Shown here piece after piece: positions 16,737-24,599 of a stretch of DNA of 64,000 nucleotides (positions within the stretch are counted from its first letter, which is position 1; every line of letters begins with the position of its first letter). Below the pieces are notes generated by a model that was not told the origin of the DNA, ran no database searches, and saw nothing but the letters and a program-made list of their open reading frames with translations. Made by a program: the position numbers and the translations under genes. This stretch comes from OMII01 sp947467385 (GTDB lineage: Bacteria; Bdellovibrionota_C; UBA2361; OMII01). The stretch spans positions 1 to 64,000 of the forward strand of contig JBIKLA010000008.1 of the NCBI GenBank assembly GCA_044360075.1, written 5' to 3'.

Positions 16737-18596
16737 ATGGGAACATCCGGAAGCGCGGAACGGCTAGACACCCTGCGGCGACAGGCGACCCATGTCCCCG
16801 AGGCACCGGGCGTGTATCTCATGCGCGATGCTGATAAGGCCGTCATATACGTCGGCAAGGCAAAAGACCTGCGCGCCCGGCTGCGCACCTACTTTGCCGG
16901 CGGAGATGGGCGATTTCAGATTGAGTACCTCCTGCAGCGCGTGGCTGAGTTCGAGACCATTGTGACGCAGACCGAGGAGCAGGCATTTTTGCTTGAGCGC
17001 GACCTCATCACGAAGTACAAGCCGCGTTACAACATCCGCCTCAAGGACGATAAGGCCTACCTCTCGATTAGGGTCGATGAGCGGGCGGAGTGGCCAATGC
17101 TTGAATCAGTGCGGCGTCCGGATGATGACGGCGCCACGTATTTCGGGCCGTACGCCTTCAGCAGCGAGCTCCGAAATGTGCTTGAGGTGATCAGGAAGGT
17201 CATTCCTCTCCGTTCGTGCTCGGATGCCGTGCTGCACAATCGCCAGCGGCCATGCCTTGAGTACCAGATTAAGCGGTGCTGTGCGCCGTGCTGCCTACCC
17301 GTGTCGCGGGAGGAATACCTCGATCTTGTGAAGCAGGCGATTGCGATTTTGCAGGGCAGGACCAAGAGCGCCATCGCCCAGCTCAATCACAAGATGGAGC
17401 AGGCCTCAGAGGCGTTGCGATTTGAAGAGGCCGCTGCGTGGAGAGATCGTATTGAGATCCTCACAAACTTCCAGGCAGGACACTCCCTCATATCGTTTCG
17501 GGGAGAGAATCGGGACGTCTTTGGCTGCGTGCGCGAGGGGGCGCAGGCGTCTCTCTGCGTGCTTATGGTGCGCAACGGGCGAATCGCCGAGACCAAAAAC
17601 TTCCTGCTTGATGACGTGCGGCTCTCGGACGAAGAGCTGATTGAGTCGGCGATCCAGCAGTTTTACGAGGGGGGCAGGGATATTCCGTCCGAGATCCTCG
17701 TGCCGTGGGAGTTGGGTAACGCAACGCTGATTGAGGTGGGTCTAGCCGCGCGCAAAGGGCGGAAGGTCGAGATCTCGGCCCCTCAGCGCGGCTCTAAGGC
17801 GCGCCTTGTGTCGATGGCAGAGCTGAACGCCCGGCACGGTTACGAAGGATCCCGCACTAAGGAGTCCCGCTGGGAGCAGGTTGCGACCGATCTGGCGGGG
17901 ATTGTTGGCCTGAGGCAGATGCCGAGAAGGATTGAATGCGTCGACATATCGAACTTTCAGGGCAGCGACACGGTCGGGGCGATTGTTGTGTTCTTCGACG
18001 GCGTTGCGGACAAGTCGTCCTACCGCCGCTACAAGCTGCAGCAGCAGGGCAAGCCAAACGATTTCGCGTCGATCTACGAGGTGGTCCATCGGCGCCTTAA
18101 GCGCGGCATGGAGGAGGGCAACCTTCCGGATCTTATGGTGATTGACGGGGGAGCAGGACAGCTCTCGATGGCGCTACAGGCGAGGGACGAGCTTAAGTTG
18201 TCGGTCGATATCGTGGCGCTGGCCAAGATGCGCACTGAGGGAGAGGTGCTTTCTCCGACGATTGAGAGGCGCCCCGAGAGGCTCTTCATCCCGGGGCGGG
18301 AGGAGTCGCTGCCGCTTGATGAGTCGGCAGCTGTTACACGCTTCCTTGTCAGGATTCGGGATGAAGTACATCGCTTTGTGATCTCGTTTCACCGCGACAC
18401 CCGCTCCCGCCGAGTGTTTCGCTCTGTGCTCGATACTATCTCAGGCGTCTCGGCTGAGAGCCGCACGCGCCTGCTCAAGCACTTTAAGAGCGTAGACATG
18501 ATTGCGCAGGCCGACGTGAGTGAGGTTGCCCGGGTTGGACGAATGTCGGCGGCGCTCGCTAAAAAAATACAGGCTAAGCTGCGTAAGGACGACTAG
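16737..18596 (+). CDS. uvrC: Excinuclease ABC subunit C
   Basis: Dual-incision nuclease of UvrABC nucleotide excision repair. The 619-residue protein has an N-terminal GIY-YIG domain (VIYVGKAKDLRARL, about residues 35-48), a cysteine cluster (CSD, CLEY, CCAPC) near 160-185, a UVR domain (NHKMEQASEALRFEEAAAWRDRI, about 217-239), the RNase H-like domain with DISNFQGSDT and VIDGGAGQLS, and two C-terminal helix-hairpin-helix motifs. The ATG at 16737 follows AATAAGG, 4 bp after lpxK. Last gene of the LPS operon. Confidence 0.95.
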   Translation: MGTSGSAERLDTLRRQATHVPEAPGVYLMRDADKAVIYVGKAKDLRARLRTYFAGGDGRFQIEYLLQRVAEFETIVTQTEEQAFLLERDLITKYKPRYNIRLKDDKAYLSIRVDERAEWPMLESVRRPDDDGATYFGPYAFSSELRNVLEVIRKVIPLRSCSDAVLHNRQRPCLEYQIKRCCAPCCLPVSREEYLDLVKQAIAILQGRTKSAIAQLNHKMEQASEALRFEEAAAWRDRIEILTNFQAGHSLISFRGENRDVFGCVREGAQASLCVLMVRNGRIAETKNFLLDDVRLSDEELIESAIQQFYEGGRDIPSEILVPWELGNATLIEVGLAARKGRKVEISAPQRGSKARLVSMAELNARHGYEGSRTKESRWEQVATDLAGIVGLRQMPRRIECVDISNFQGSDTVGAIVVFFDGVADKSSYRRYKLQQQGKPNDFASIYEVVHRRLKRGMEEGNLPDLMVIDGGAGQLSMALQARDELKLSVDIVALAKMRTEGEVLSPTIERRPERLFIPGREESLPLDESAAVTRFLVRIRDEVHRFVISFHRDTRSRRVFRSVLDTISGVSAESRTRLLKHFKSVDMIAQADVSEVARVGRMSAALAKKIQAKLRKDD

Positions 18597-18645
18597 GCCC
18601 TAATTTCTGCCGCGTATTCAGCGCGTTAGATAGCCTTTTTAAGTA

Positions 18646-18676
18646 ATGACTCCTACCCCCGCCGTGAGTGCATAAT
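18646..18676 (+). promoter_or_regulatory. Promoter of the DUF4124-like gene, near-leaderless spacing
   Basis: ATGACT (18646-18651), 19 bp, CATAAT (18671-18676, 5 of 6 consensus). The ATG at 18683 lies 7 bases past the -10 box. Confidence 0.45.
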
Positions 18677-18682
18677 GAAGGT

Positions 18683-19060
18683 ATGAGGAAGGGCACGATC
18701 GCTTCGATAATCATGAGCGCAGCGTTCTTGGTGGCCACCGTGGCGGTGTGTTGTGCGCAAGGCATGCGCTACATGGACAGCTCCGGCACGATCCATTTCG
18801 TGGACAGCATCAACCAGGTGCCGCGCCAGTACCGCGCACAGATATACCCCCCGACTCCAACTCCTGTGCTCGACAAGAGGGCTCAAGCGCAGGTGCGCAG
18901 GGCGCAAAAAGACGAGGACGACCGCCGCATTCGCGCAGAGCGCGACAAGAAGCGGGAGGAGGAGCAACGCAAGATGGAGTATGAGCGCCAGCGCCAGAAA
19001 GAGGAGCGCGAGTTACGCAGGCGCGAAGAGGCAACGAGCCTCATCCGGGGTAGCCGCTAG
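18683..19060 (+). CDS. Secreted DUF4124-like protein with charged coiled-coil tail
   Basis: A 125-residue protein. Signal peptide about 1-26; then MRYMDSSGTIHFVDSINQVP, the pattern of the DUF4124 domain (a short periplasmic beta module). After PPTPTPV the remainder (about 60-120) is almost entirely charged (DEDDRRIRAERDKKREEEQ) and predicted coiled coil. GAAGG directly precedes the ATG but also lies between the -10 box and the start codon. Function unknown; envelope location inferred. Confidence 0.65.
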   Translation: MRKGTIASIIMSAAFLVATVAVCCAQGMRYMDSSGTIHFVDSINQVPRQYRAQIYPPTPTPVLDKRAQAQVRRAQKDEDDRRIRAERDKKREEEQRKMEYERQRQKEERELRRREEATSLIRGSR

Positions 19061-19064
19061 GGCC

Positions 19065-21224
19065 TTAAGACTCTTGCCCTTTGACGCCCAATACCCGACC
19101 CTTAGCAGCGTGCTCGTTCCCGCATTGACGAAGAAGCCTCGAGACGGTTAATACCAGCTCTGGTAGGGTAAACGGCTTCGGCAGCGTCGCAATGGCGGGG
19201 ATGCTGCGCCCAATCTCTGCAAGCCGGGTCGGCTCTCCGCTTACAATCAGGATCTTCGCCGAGGGCTGGAGGCGCCTGATCTCAGGGAGCGACTCCGATG
19301 CGATTTGGTCTGGGAGGTGCTCATCGAGGATGAGGAGATCCGGTGGCGGCACGCACGACAGGAGGTGCTTGGCCAGATCCCTGCCGCTCGCCACGGCGGT
19401 TACGGCGTGCCCGAGGGCGGCTAGGCAAGAGACGAGGGCGTGGCGGATGTCATCGGCGTCCTCGGCGACGACGATGCTTGAGCGGCGGGCGTCAGCGCAG
19501 TGCCCTGATGCCGGCTGTGGCAGGGGTTCCCCAGAATCCGTGAGAAGCGGAAGGCACACCGAGAATGTTGCGCCTCCGGTGGGCTCGTTTGAGAAGGAAA
19601 TAAAGCCATGCTGGGCCTCCACGATCGTCTTCACCATCGAAAGGCCCAGCCCGTTGCCGCCCCGATCACGCTTGGTCGAAAAGAATGGGCTAAAGATCTG
19701 CCCGAGCGCGTCGTTTGGGATACCTGAGCCGGTGTCGCGGATGGCGATGCACACGAAAGCCGAAAATCTTCCGGCGGTCAGGCTGTCCGTGCCGCCGCGA
19801 GCGGAAACCCGGGAAACGCTCACTGTTATGTCTCCTCGGTCGACGATGGCGTCTCGCGCGTTGAGCAGCAGGTTCATGATCACTTGCTGAAGCTGGACCG
19901 GATCCCCCCAAATGCACGACTCTGGGTCGCCGAGGTGAGATCTCACCGTGATGCGCGGCGGGATGACGTACCGCGCGAGGGCCAGGGTGGCAGCAACAAG
20001 GTCGGGTACCTTCACGGACGCCGGCTTAGGGGATCCGCCTCGCCCAACGGTAAGGAGCTGCTGGCCCATCTGGTGGCAGTCTTCGACGGCCCTCTGGACA
20101 GCCCTCAGCGCATCCTGGGCCGGAGAGTTGTCCAGCGTGAGAGAGTGGGCGATCTCTAGCTGGCATCGGATAGCAGTAAGGTGATTGTTGAGATCGTGCG
20201 CCACACCCGCCGAGAGCTGGCCCACGAGGGCGCTTTTGGAGTACTGCGCGAGCTTGAATTCCATTTCGCGCTGCTTCTGGACGTCGAACGCGAGGAGATC
20301 GTAGTACTCGACCTCCCCGGAGGTGGCCAACTTGGGGTACTGGCGAACGATGAACCAATGGTAATCGCCACTCTTGAGCCGCAACCTGTGCTCGGTTTCG
20401 ATAACGGCAGGATGCCGCGCAACCCTGGCATCAAGGATCTGCCTTACCTTGTCGAGATCATCGGGATGCGCCAGGTTGCGGATAGCTGCTGGGTCAGCGC
20501 TTACGTCTTCAAGGGTCACGCCGAGGAGCTCTTCGGTACTTTTGCTCATGTAGTCGTACGAGCCGTCGGGCCGGATGCGCACAAGGAGGAGCCCCGGGCG
20601 CTCCACGAGGGACCGATAGTGGAGCTCTGCCTGCGAGAGAGCGAGGACTGCTCTCGCTTGGGGGGTCACGTCACGAAAAACCAGCCACAAGCGCGTAAGG
20701 TGATCTTCCTCGAAGCGGCCATAGCAAACCGCTTGAAGGGTGACTGGATCGCCCTGGACTGTTTTCACGCTAGCCTCAAAGCCCTGTCCGGTGAGGCGAG
20801 ACTCATGCCAGCGCCGAAACGCATCTCCATACCCGAGGTTGCGGGGCAGCAGCCACGAGAGCGGGAGGCCGATGACGTCATCCACGGTGGCATGCCCGCA
20901 CGAGAGGGCGAATGTCAGGCTGGCTTCAAGGCAGCGCGAGGGCGTTTCGAAGAGCGATGCCACAAAGCCGGACGATTCGAGAGAGCTGGGGATCGGGGGA
21001 GAGAAGTCGAAGCATGCGATGCTGGCTGAGCTGATGGTGATGAGGTTTCGAAAGTCATCTTGGGAAAGGTAACGACGCGCCGAGGATAAACTCCTCGTCC
21101 GGCGCTTGCCCGCGGCAGGCTGGGCGGCGGGAGCCGAGGGCTTTCGGTTGCGAGAGGGCTTGGCTCTCGGCTTGCTCGCAGCGAGTCTCCCTTCCTCAGT
21201 CGAGCCCAAGGTTTCTTGCGGCAT
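19065..21224 (-). CDS. Cytoplasmic hybrid histidine kinase with PAS domains and receiver
   Basis: A 719-residue sensor kinase without membrane segments. After a basic, proline-rich N-terminus (about 1-60) come a first PAS-like region (about 95-195), a second PAS-PAC region (LLVRIRPDGSYDYMSKSTEE onward), the H-box AHDLNNHLTAIRCQLE, N-box NLLLNARDAI, G-boxes DTGSGIP and GNGLGLSMVKTI, and a C-terminal receiver (VVAEDADDIR, acceptor Asp in LLILDEHLPD, conserved Lys in LPKPF). The ATG at 21224 is preferred over an upstream GTG at 21323. The signal is likely cytoplasmic. No partner regulator is adjacent. Confidence 0.88.
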   Translation of the reverse strand: MPQETLGSTEEGRLAASKPRAKPSRNRKPSAPAAQPAAGKRRTRSLSSARRYLSQDDFRNLITISSASIACFDFSPPIPSSLESSGFVASLFETPSRCLEASLTFALSCGHATVDDVIGLPLSWLLPRNLGYGDAFRRWHESRLTGQGFEASVKTVQGDPVTLQAVCYGRFEEDHLTRLWLVFRDVTPQARAVLALSQAELHYRSLVERPGLLLVRIRPDGSYDYMSKSTEELLGVTLEDVSADPAAIRNLAHPDDLDKVRQILDARVARHPAVIETEHRLRLKSGDYHWFIVRQYPKLATSGEVEYYDLLAFDVQKQREMEFKLAQYSKSALVGQLSAGVAHDLNNHLTAIRCQLEIAHSLTLDNSPAQDALRAVQRAVEDCHQMGQQLLTVGRGGSPKPASVKVPDLVAATLALARYVIPPRITVRSHLGDPESCIWGDPVQLQQVIMNLLLNARDAIVDRGDITVSVSRVSARGGTDSLTAGRFSAFVCIAIRDTGSGIPNDALGQIFSPFFSTKRDRGGNGLGLSMVKTIVEAQHGFISFSNEPTGGATFSVCLPLLTDSGEPLPQPASGHCADARRSSIVVAEDADDIRHALVSCLAALGHAVTAVASGRDLAKHLLSCVPPPDLLILDEHLPDQIASESLPEIRRLQPSAKILIVSGEPTRLAEIGRSIPAIATLPKPFTLPELVLTVSRLLRQCGNEHAAKGRVLGVKGQES

Positions 21225-21458
21225 GCAAAGCTCTCGCGACACTTTAATCCGGGAAGCTTGGAAAACAACCCCGAGAAACCGCACGGACGCAGACCGCACA
21301 CGAAAGAGCCGTTGCGACGCCACCCAACGATTGCCCAGGCAGGCAAAACGTATATCACGGAGCTTCGCCGCCGCAGCTAAAATCTGCTTTGTCAGGTGCT
21401 TTCGAGGTGTTGCGCCGCTTTTAGCGACTGCGATCGAGCCTGACGACCACGCTGCGTG

Positions 21459-22631
21459 CTATTCAAGCGCCTTAATGCCTGGCAGCGAGTTCCCTTCCAG
21501 CAGTGCCAGGAAGGCGCCTCCAGCCGTGGAGATGAAGCTGAACTTATGCGCGAGCTGCATGTGGTGAATAGCCGCATCGGTGTCTCCGCCACCCACAACG
21601 GTAAGGGCGTGAGTGTTCGCTATCGACTCGCACATGTCATGCGTGCCACGGGCGAAGTCCTCGTTCTCGTACGCGCCCATCGGTCCGTTCCACACGATTG
21701 TTTCGGCTGTGTGGAGCGCTTCCTTGAAGAGGAGGCTCGTCGCAGGACCGATGTCGAGTGCCATGGTGTCCGCTGGAATCTCCTGTACCGGCACGGCGCG
21801 GCCGAGTCCCTTGCTGTTAAGGTTCGGGGCCACAACGACGTCGACGGGCAGATATACCTTGCAGTCACGCCGTGCCAATGTTCCCAGCAGCTCAAGCGCC
21901 TTGCCGGCAAGCTCCGGCTCATACAGCGAGCGCCCCATCTGGAGCCCCTGCGCCGCGAGGAAGGTGTTTGCCATCGCTCCGCCGATGATGAGCTTGTCAG
22001 CTTTTGATGATAGATTAATGAGCGCGGTAAGCTTGCTCGACACCTTTGAGCCGCCGATGACGACGCACAATGGCTTCTTGGGCTTCTCAAGCGCCTTGTA
22101 GTAGTAGTCGAGCTCCTTTTGCATAAGCAAGCCGGCCGACTTCTCCTTGAACAGTTTCGGTACTCCAACCATTGATGCGTGGCTGCGGTGAGCAGTTGCA
22201 AACGCGTCGCTCACGAATACGTCCCCGAGCTTGGCGAGCTGCGAGGCGAACTCCGGATCGTTCTTCTTCTCGCCCGAATGGAAGCGCAGGTTTTCGAGGA
22301 GGAGGACCTGTCCGTCCTTAAGGTCGGACGCCAGCTTCGACACCTCCGCTCCGACACAGTCGGACGCAAGGGCCACATCGGTTCCAAGCAGCTCAGAGAG
22401 CCGCCTTGCAACAGGCTTGAGAGAGAAAGCGGAATCTGCCCCAGAGGGCTCCCCCAGGTGTGACATAAGTATGGCGCGGCCGCCCTTCTCAAGCACGGCT
22501 TGAAGCGTCGGGAGAAATTGCTTAATGCGGTTGTCGTCCGTTATTTCCAAGTTCTCATTGAGGGGCACGTTGAGGTCCGCACGAATGAGGACGCGCTTGC
22601 CCTTGCAGTCGAGATCTCCTAATTGACGCAT
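21459..22631 (-). CDS. pgk: Phosphoglycerate kinase
   Basis: Glycolytic/gluconeogenic enzyme interconverting 1,3-bisphosphoglycerate and 3-phosphoglycerate with ADP/ATP. The 390-residue length is normal. Motifs: RADLNVPLN (18-26), SHLGEPSG, ENLRFHSGE, DAFATAHRSHAS, GGSKVSSKL, and near the end WNGPMGAYE and VGGGDTDAAI. It starts 4 bp after the Nif3-like gene, so the pair forms an operon; no gapA neighbour is present, unlike many bacteria. Confidence 0.96.
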   Translation of the reverse strand: MRQLGDLDCKGKRVLIRADLNVPLNENLEITDDNRIKQFLPTLQAVLEKGGRAILMSHLGEPSGADSAFSLKPVARRLSELLGTDVALASDCVGAEVSKLASDLKDGQVLLLENLRFHSGEKKNDPEFASQLAKLGDVFVSDAFATAHRSHASMVGVPKLFKEKSAGLLMQKELDYYYKALEKPKKPLCVVIGGSKVSSKLTALINLSSKADKLIIGGAMANTFLAAQGLQMGRSLYEPELAGKALELLGTLARRDCKVYLPVDVVVAPNLNSKGLGRAVPVQEIPADTMALDIGPATSLLFKEALHTAETIVWNGPMGAYENEDFARGTHDMCESIANTHALTVVGGGDTDAAIHHMQLAHKFSFISTAGGAFLALLEGNSLPGIKALE

Positions 22632-22635
22632 ATCT

Positions 22636-23406
22636 TCAGATTCCAGTTGGTTCGCTTATCCAGACGGTTTCTACACGAAATCTCTTCTTAAGTACATTCT
22701 CTAAGGCCCGAACACCGAACGTTTCGCTTGCATAGTGGCCGATGCACATGACCGAGATGCCGAGTTCTTTGGCGGTGTGGTATGCCGACTGCTTCGGCTC
22801 TCCTGTGATGAAGAGGTCGATAGCCGACTGGGCCGCGACCGGAATCTCGCCGCAGCCGGAGCCAGTTGCGATTCCGACTGTGCGGATTTGCCTCTTGCCG
22901 AAGGGAAGAATGACGGGGCGAGCTGAGGCTCCCTCTATTCCGGACAGCAAGGACTCCACAGCTTCAATCGTAAGCGGCTCGGCGAAATGCCCCTTAACCC
23001 CCACATGAGAACCCTGATACTCGAAATACGACATCACACCTGAAAGCTTGAGAAGCGAGGCGATCTGCGCCGCGTTGCCGTGAACGATGTGGCCGTCCAG
23101 GGGGAGGTGGCTTACGTAGAGCGACAGTCCGTGAGAGAGGAAAAGCTCAAGCTTGCGCGCCCACCGGCCCACAATGCGCTCACACTGGCCCCACAGGAGG
23201 CCGTGGTGGACCACCAGCAGCTGGCACCCAGACTCCACGGCCTTCTCGGCCACGGAGTATCCCGCATCTACGGCGAAACCGATCCGAGATATCTCCTGAA
23301 CTCGGCTTTCGATCTGAAGGCCGTTTAGCGAGGAGTCCTTGAAGGTAGCGCTGTTCAGTTCGCAATCCATAAAGCTGCAGATTTCATCGAGGGTCGGGTG
23401 GGGCAT
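22636..23406 (-). CDS. Nif3/YbgI-like dinuclear metal-centre protein
   Basis: A 256-residue protein of the Nif3 family (annotated elsewhere as GTP cyclohydrolase 1 type 2 homolog). The metal-binding blocks are LLVVHHGLLWG, VSHLPLDGH and the C-terminal IGHYASETFGVRALENVL. No C-terminal extension or CutA-like insert. ATG at 23406 is chosen because GGAGAG precedes it by 4 nt; an alternative ATG is at 23418. Biochemical function of the family is not settled. Cotranscribed with pgk. Confidence 0.88.
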   Translation of the reverse strand: MPHPTLDEICSFMDCELNSATFKDSSLNGLQIESRVQEISRIGFAVDAGYSVAEKAVESGCQLLVVHHGLLWGQCERIVGRWARKLELFLSHGLSLYVSHLPLDGHIVHGNAAQIASLLKLSGVMSYFEYQGSHVGVKGHFAEPLTIEAVESLLSGIEGASARPVILPFGKRQIRTVGIATGSGCGEIPVAAQSAIDLFITGEPKQSAYHTAKELGISVMCIGHYASETFGVRALENVLKKRFRVETVWISEPTGI

Positions 23407-23534
23407 AAGGCTCTCCATGATTAGTTCCGGGGCTTAATGACGCCCCACATGCCGTATCGCACAAGCCCTCTATCAGACGTCTATATTGGTGTAAACGCCC
23501 ATCTTTTTGTGGATTCCGTAAGCTTCCTGTAGCG

Positions 23535-23564
23535 TTGCCTCGGGCACTCGATATCTGCTACCGT
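23535..23564 (+). promoter_or_regulatory. Putative accD promoter
   Basis: TTGCCT (23535-23540), 18 bp, TACCGT (23559-23564), with an expected start near 23571 and a leader of about 50 nt. Confidence 0.4.
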
Positions 23565-23622
23565 TACACGGGTTTAAGAGGGGGTGCGTCGGCATCATAC
23601 CCTCGTTGTGGAAGTATTGCGT

Positions 23623-24477
23623 ATGGGTTGGTTTACACGAAGCAAAGCTCCGAAGCAGTCTGGTGAGGTCGTAGAGCCTCTGCAGCTTCCTGATGACATT
23701 TGGACCAAGTGTCCGAAGTGCGAGGCGATTCTCTATACCAAGGACCTTCGGCGCGCATTCGGCGTGTGCCCCAAGTGCACGCATCACTTTCGCCTGACAG
23801 CCCGTCAGCGCATTCCGATCCTCGCCGATCGCCACTCGTTCCTCGAGATCGACGCCAATCTACGCTCGACAGATCCGCTCAACTTCAAGGACAAGAAGCG
23901 CTACAAGGATCGGCTCAAGGACACCGAGAAGAAGACCGGCTCAGTTGAGGCGGTAGTGACGGGTAGGGCCCGAATCCTCAACATCCCGGTTATGCTGGGC
24001 GTGTTCGACGCATCCTTCATGGGTGGCAGCATGGGATCAGTCGTGGGCGAGAAGCTCGCGCGGCTCGTGGAGCTTGGGCGTGATGAGCGGCGGCCGGTCA
24101 TCATTATCTCGGCGTCGGGGGGAGCTCGCATGCAGGAGGGGTTCTACTCGCTCATGCAGATGGCAAAGGTGAGCGCGGCGCTAGCCCAGCTCGGACAAGC
24201 CCACATCCCCTATATCTCTATCCTTACTGACCCTACCACGGGCGGAGTTGCGGCTTCTCTGGCGATGCTGGGGGACATCATTATTGCTGAGCCGGATGCC
24301 CTTATCGGCTTCGCCGGACCCCGCGTTATCGAGGGCACCATTAAGCAGAAGCTCCCGCCGGGGTTCCAGCGCTCCGAGTTCTTGATTGAGCACGGCATGG
24401 TAGACCGGATCGTCTCCCGGACGGCTATGCGGGATGAGCTGGGGGTTCTCCTACGCAACTTCGGCTTCGGCATTTAA
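23623..24477 (+). CDS. accD: Acetyl-CoA carboxylase carboxyltransferase subunit beta
   Basis: Carboxyltransferase beta subunit making malonyl-CoA for fatty acid synthesis with AccA. The 284-residue protein has the N-terminal four-cysteine zinc ribbon (C30, C33, C49, C52) and the carboxyl-transferase core (FMGGSMGSVVGEK, SGGARMQEG, DPTTGGVAAS, FAGPRVIEGT). The ATG at 23623 starts MGWFTRSK, the usual AccD start; GGAAG lies upstream. folC, a frequent downstream neighbour, is absent. Confidence 0.95.
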   Translation: MGWFTRSKAPKQSGEVVEPLQLPDDIWTKCPKCEAILYTKDLRRAFGVCPKCTHHFRLTARQRIPILADRHSFLEIDANLRSTDPLNFKDKKRYKDRLKDTEKKTGSVEAVVTGRARILNIPVMLGVFDASFMGGSMGSVVGEKLARLVELGRDERRPVIIISASGGARMQEGFYSLMQMAKVSAALAQLGQAHIPYISILTDPTTGGVAASLAMLGDIIIAEPDALIGFAGPRVIEGTIKQKLPPGFQRSEFLIEHGMVDRIVSRTAMRDELGVLLRNFGFGI

Positions 24478-24599
24478 GAGGGGCTTCCCGCCTAAGAAGT
24501 TGTTTTCGCCCACTTATTGTCTCTTTCGCCCGCAGTCCTGCCTGGGTAAAGTCCAGCATTATCGGCGCTGCTCATCAGATTCAGCGCTGCACGAGGCAA

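Noticed and set aside
20181..21029. 282-codon plus-strand frame inside the hybrid histidine kinase gene
   Set aside because: Antisense shadow of PAS and H-box coding sequence that is clearly conserved on the minus strand.
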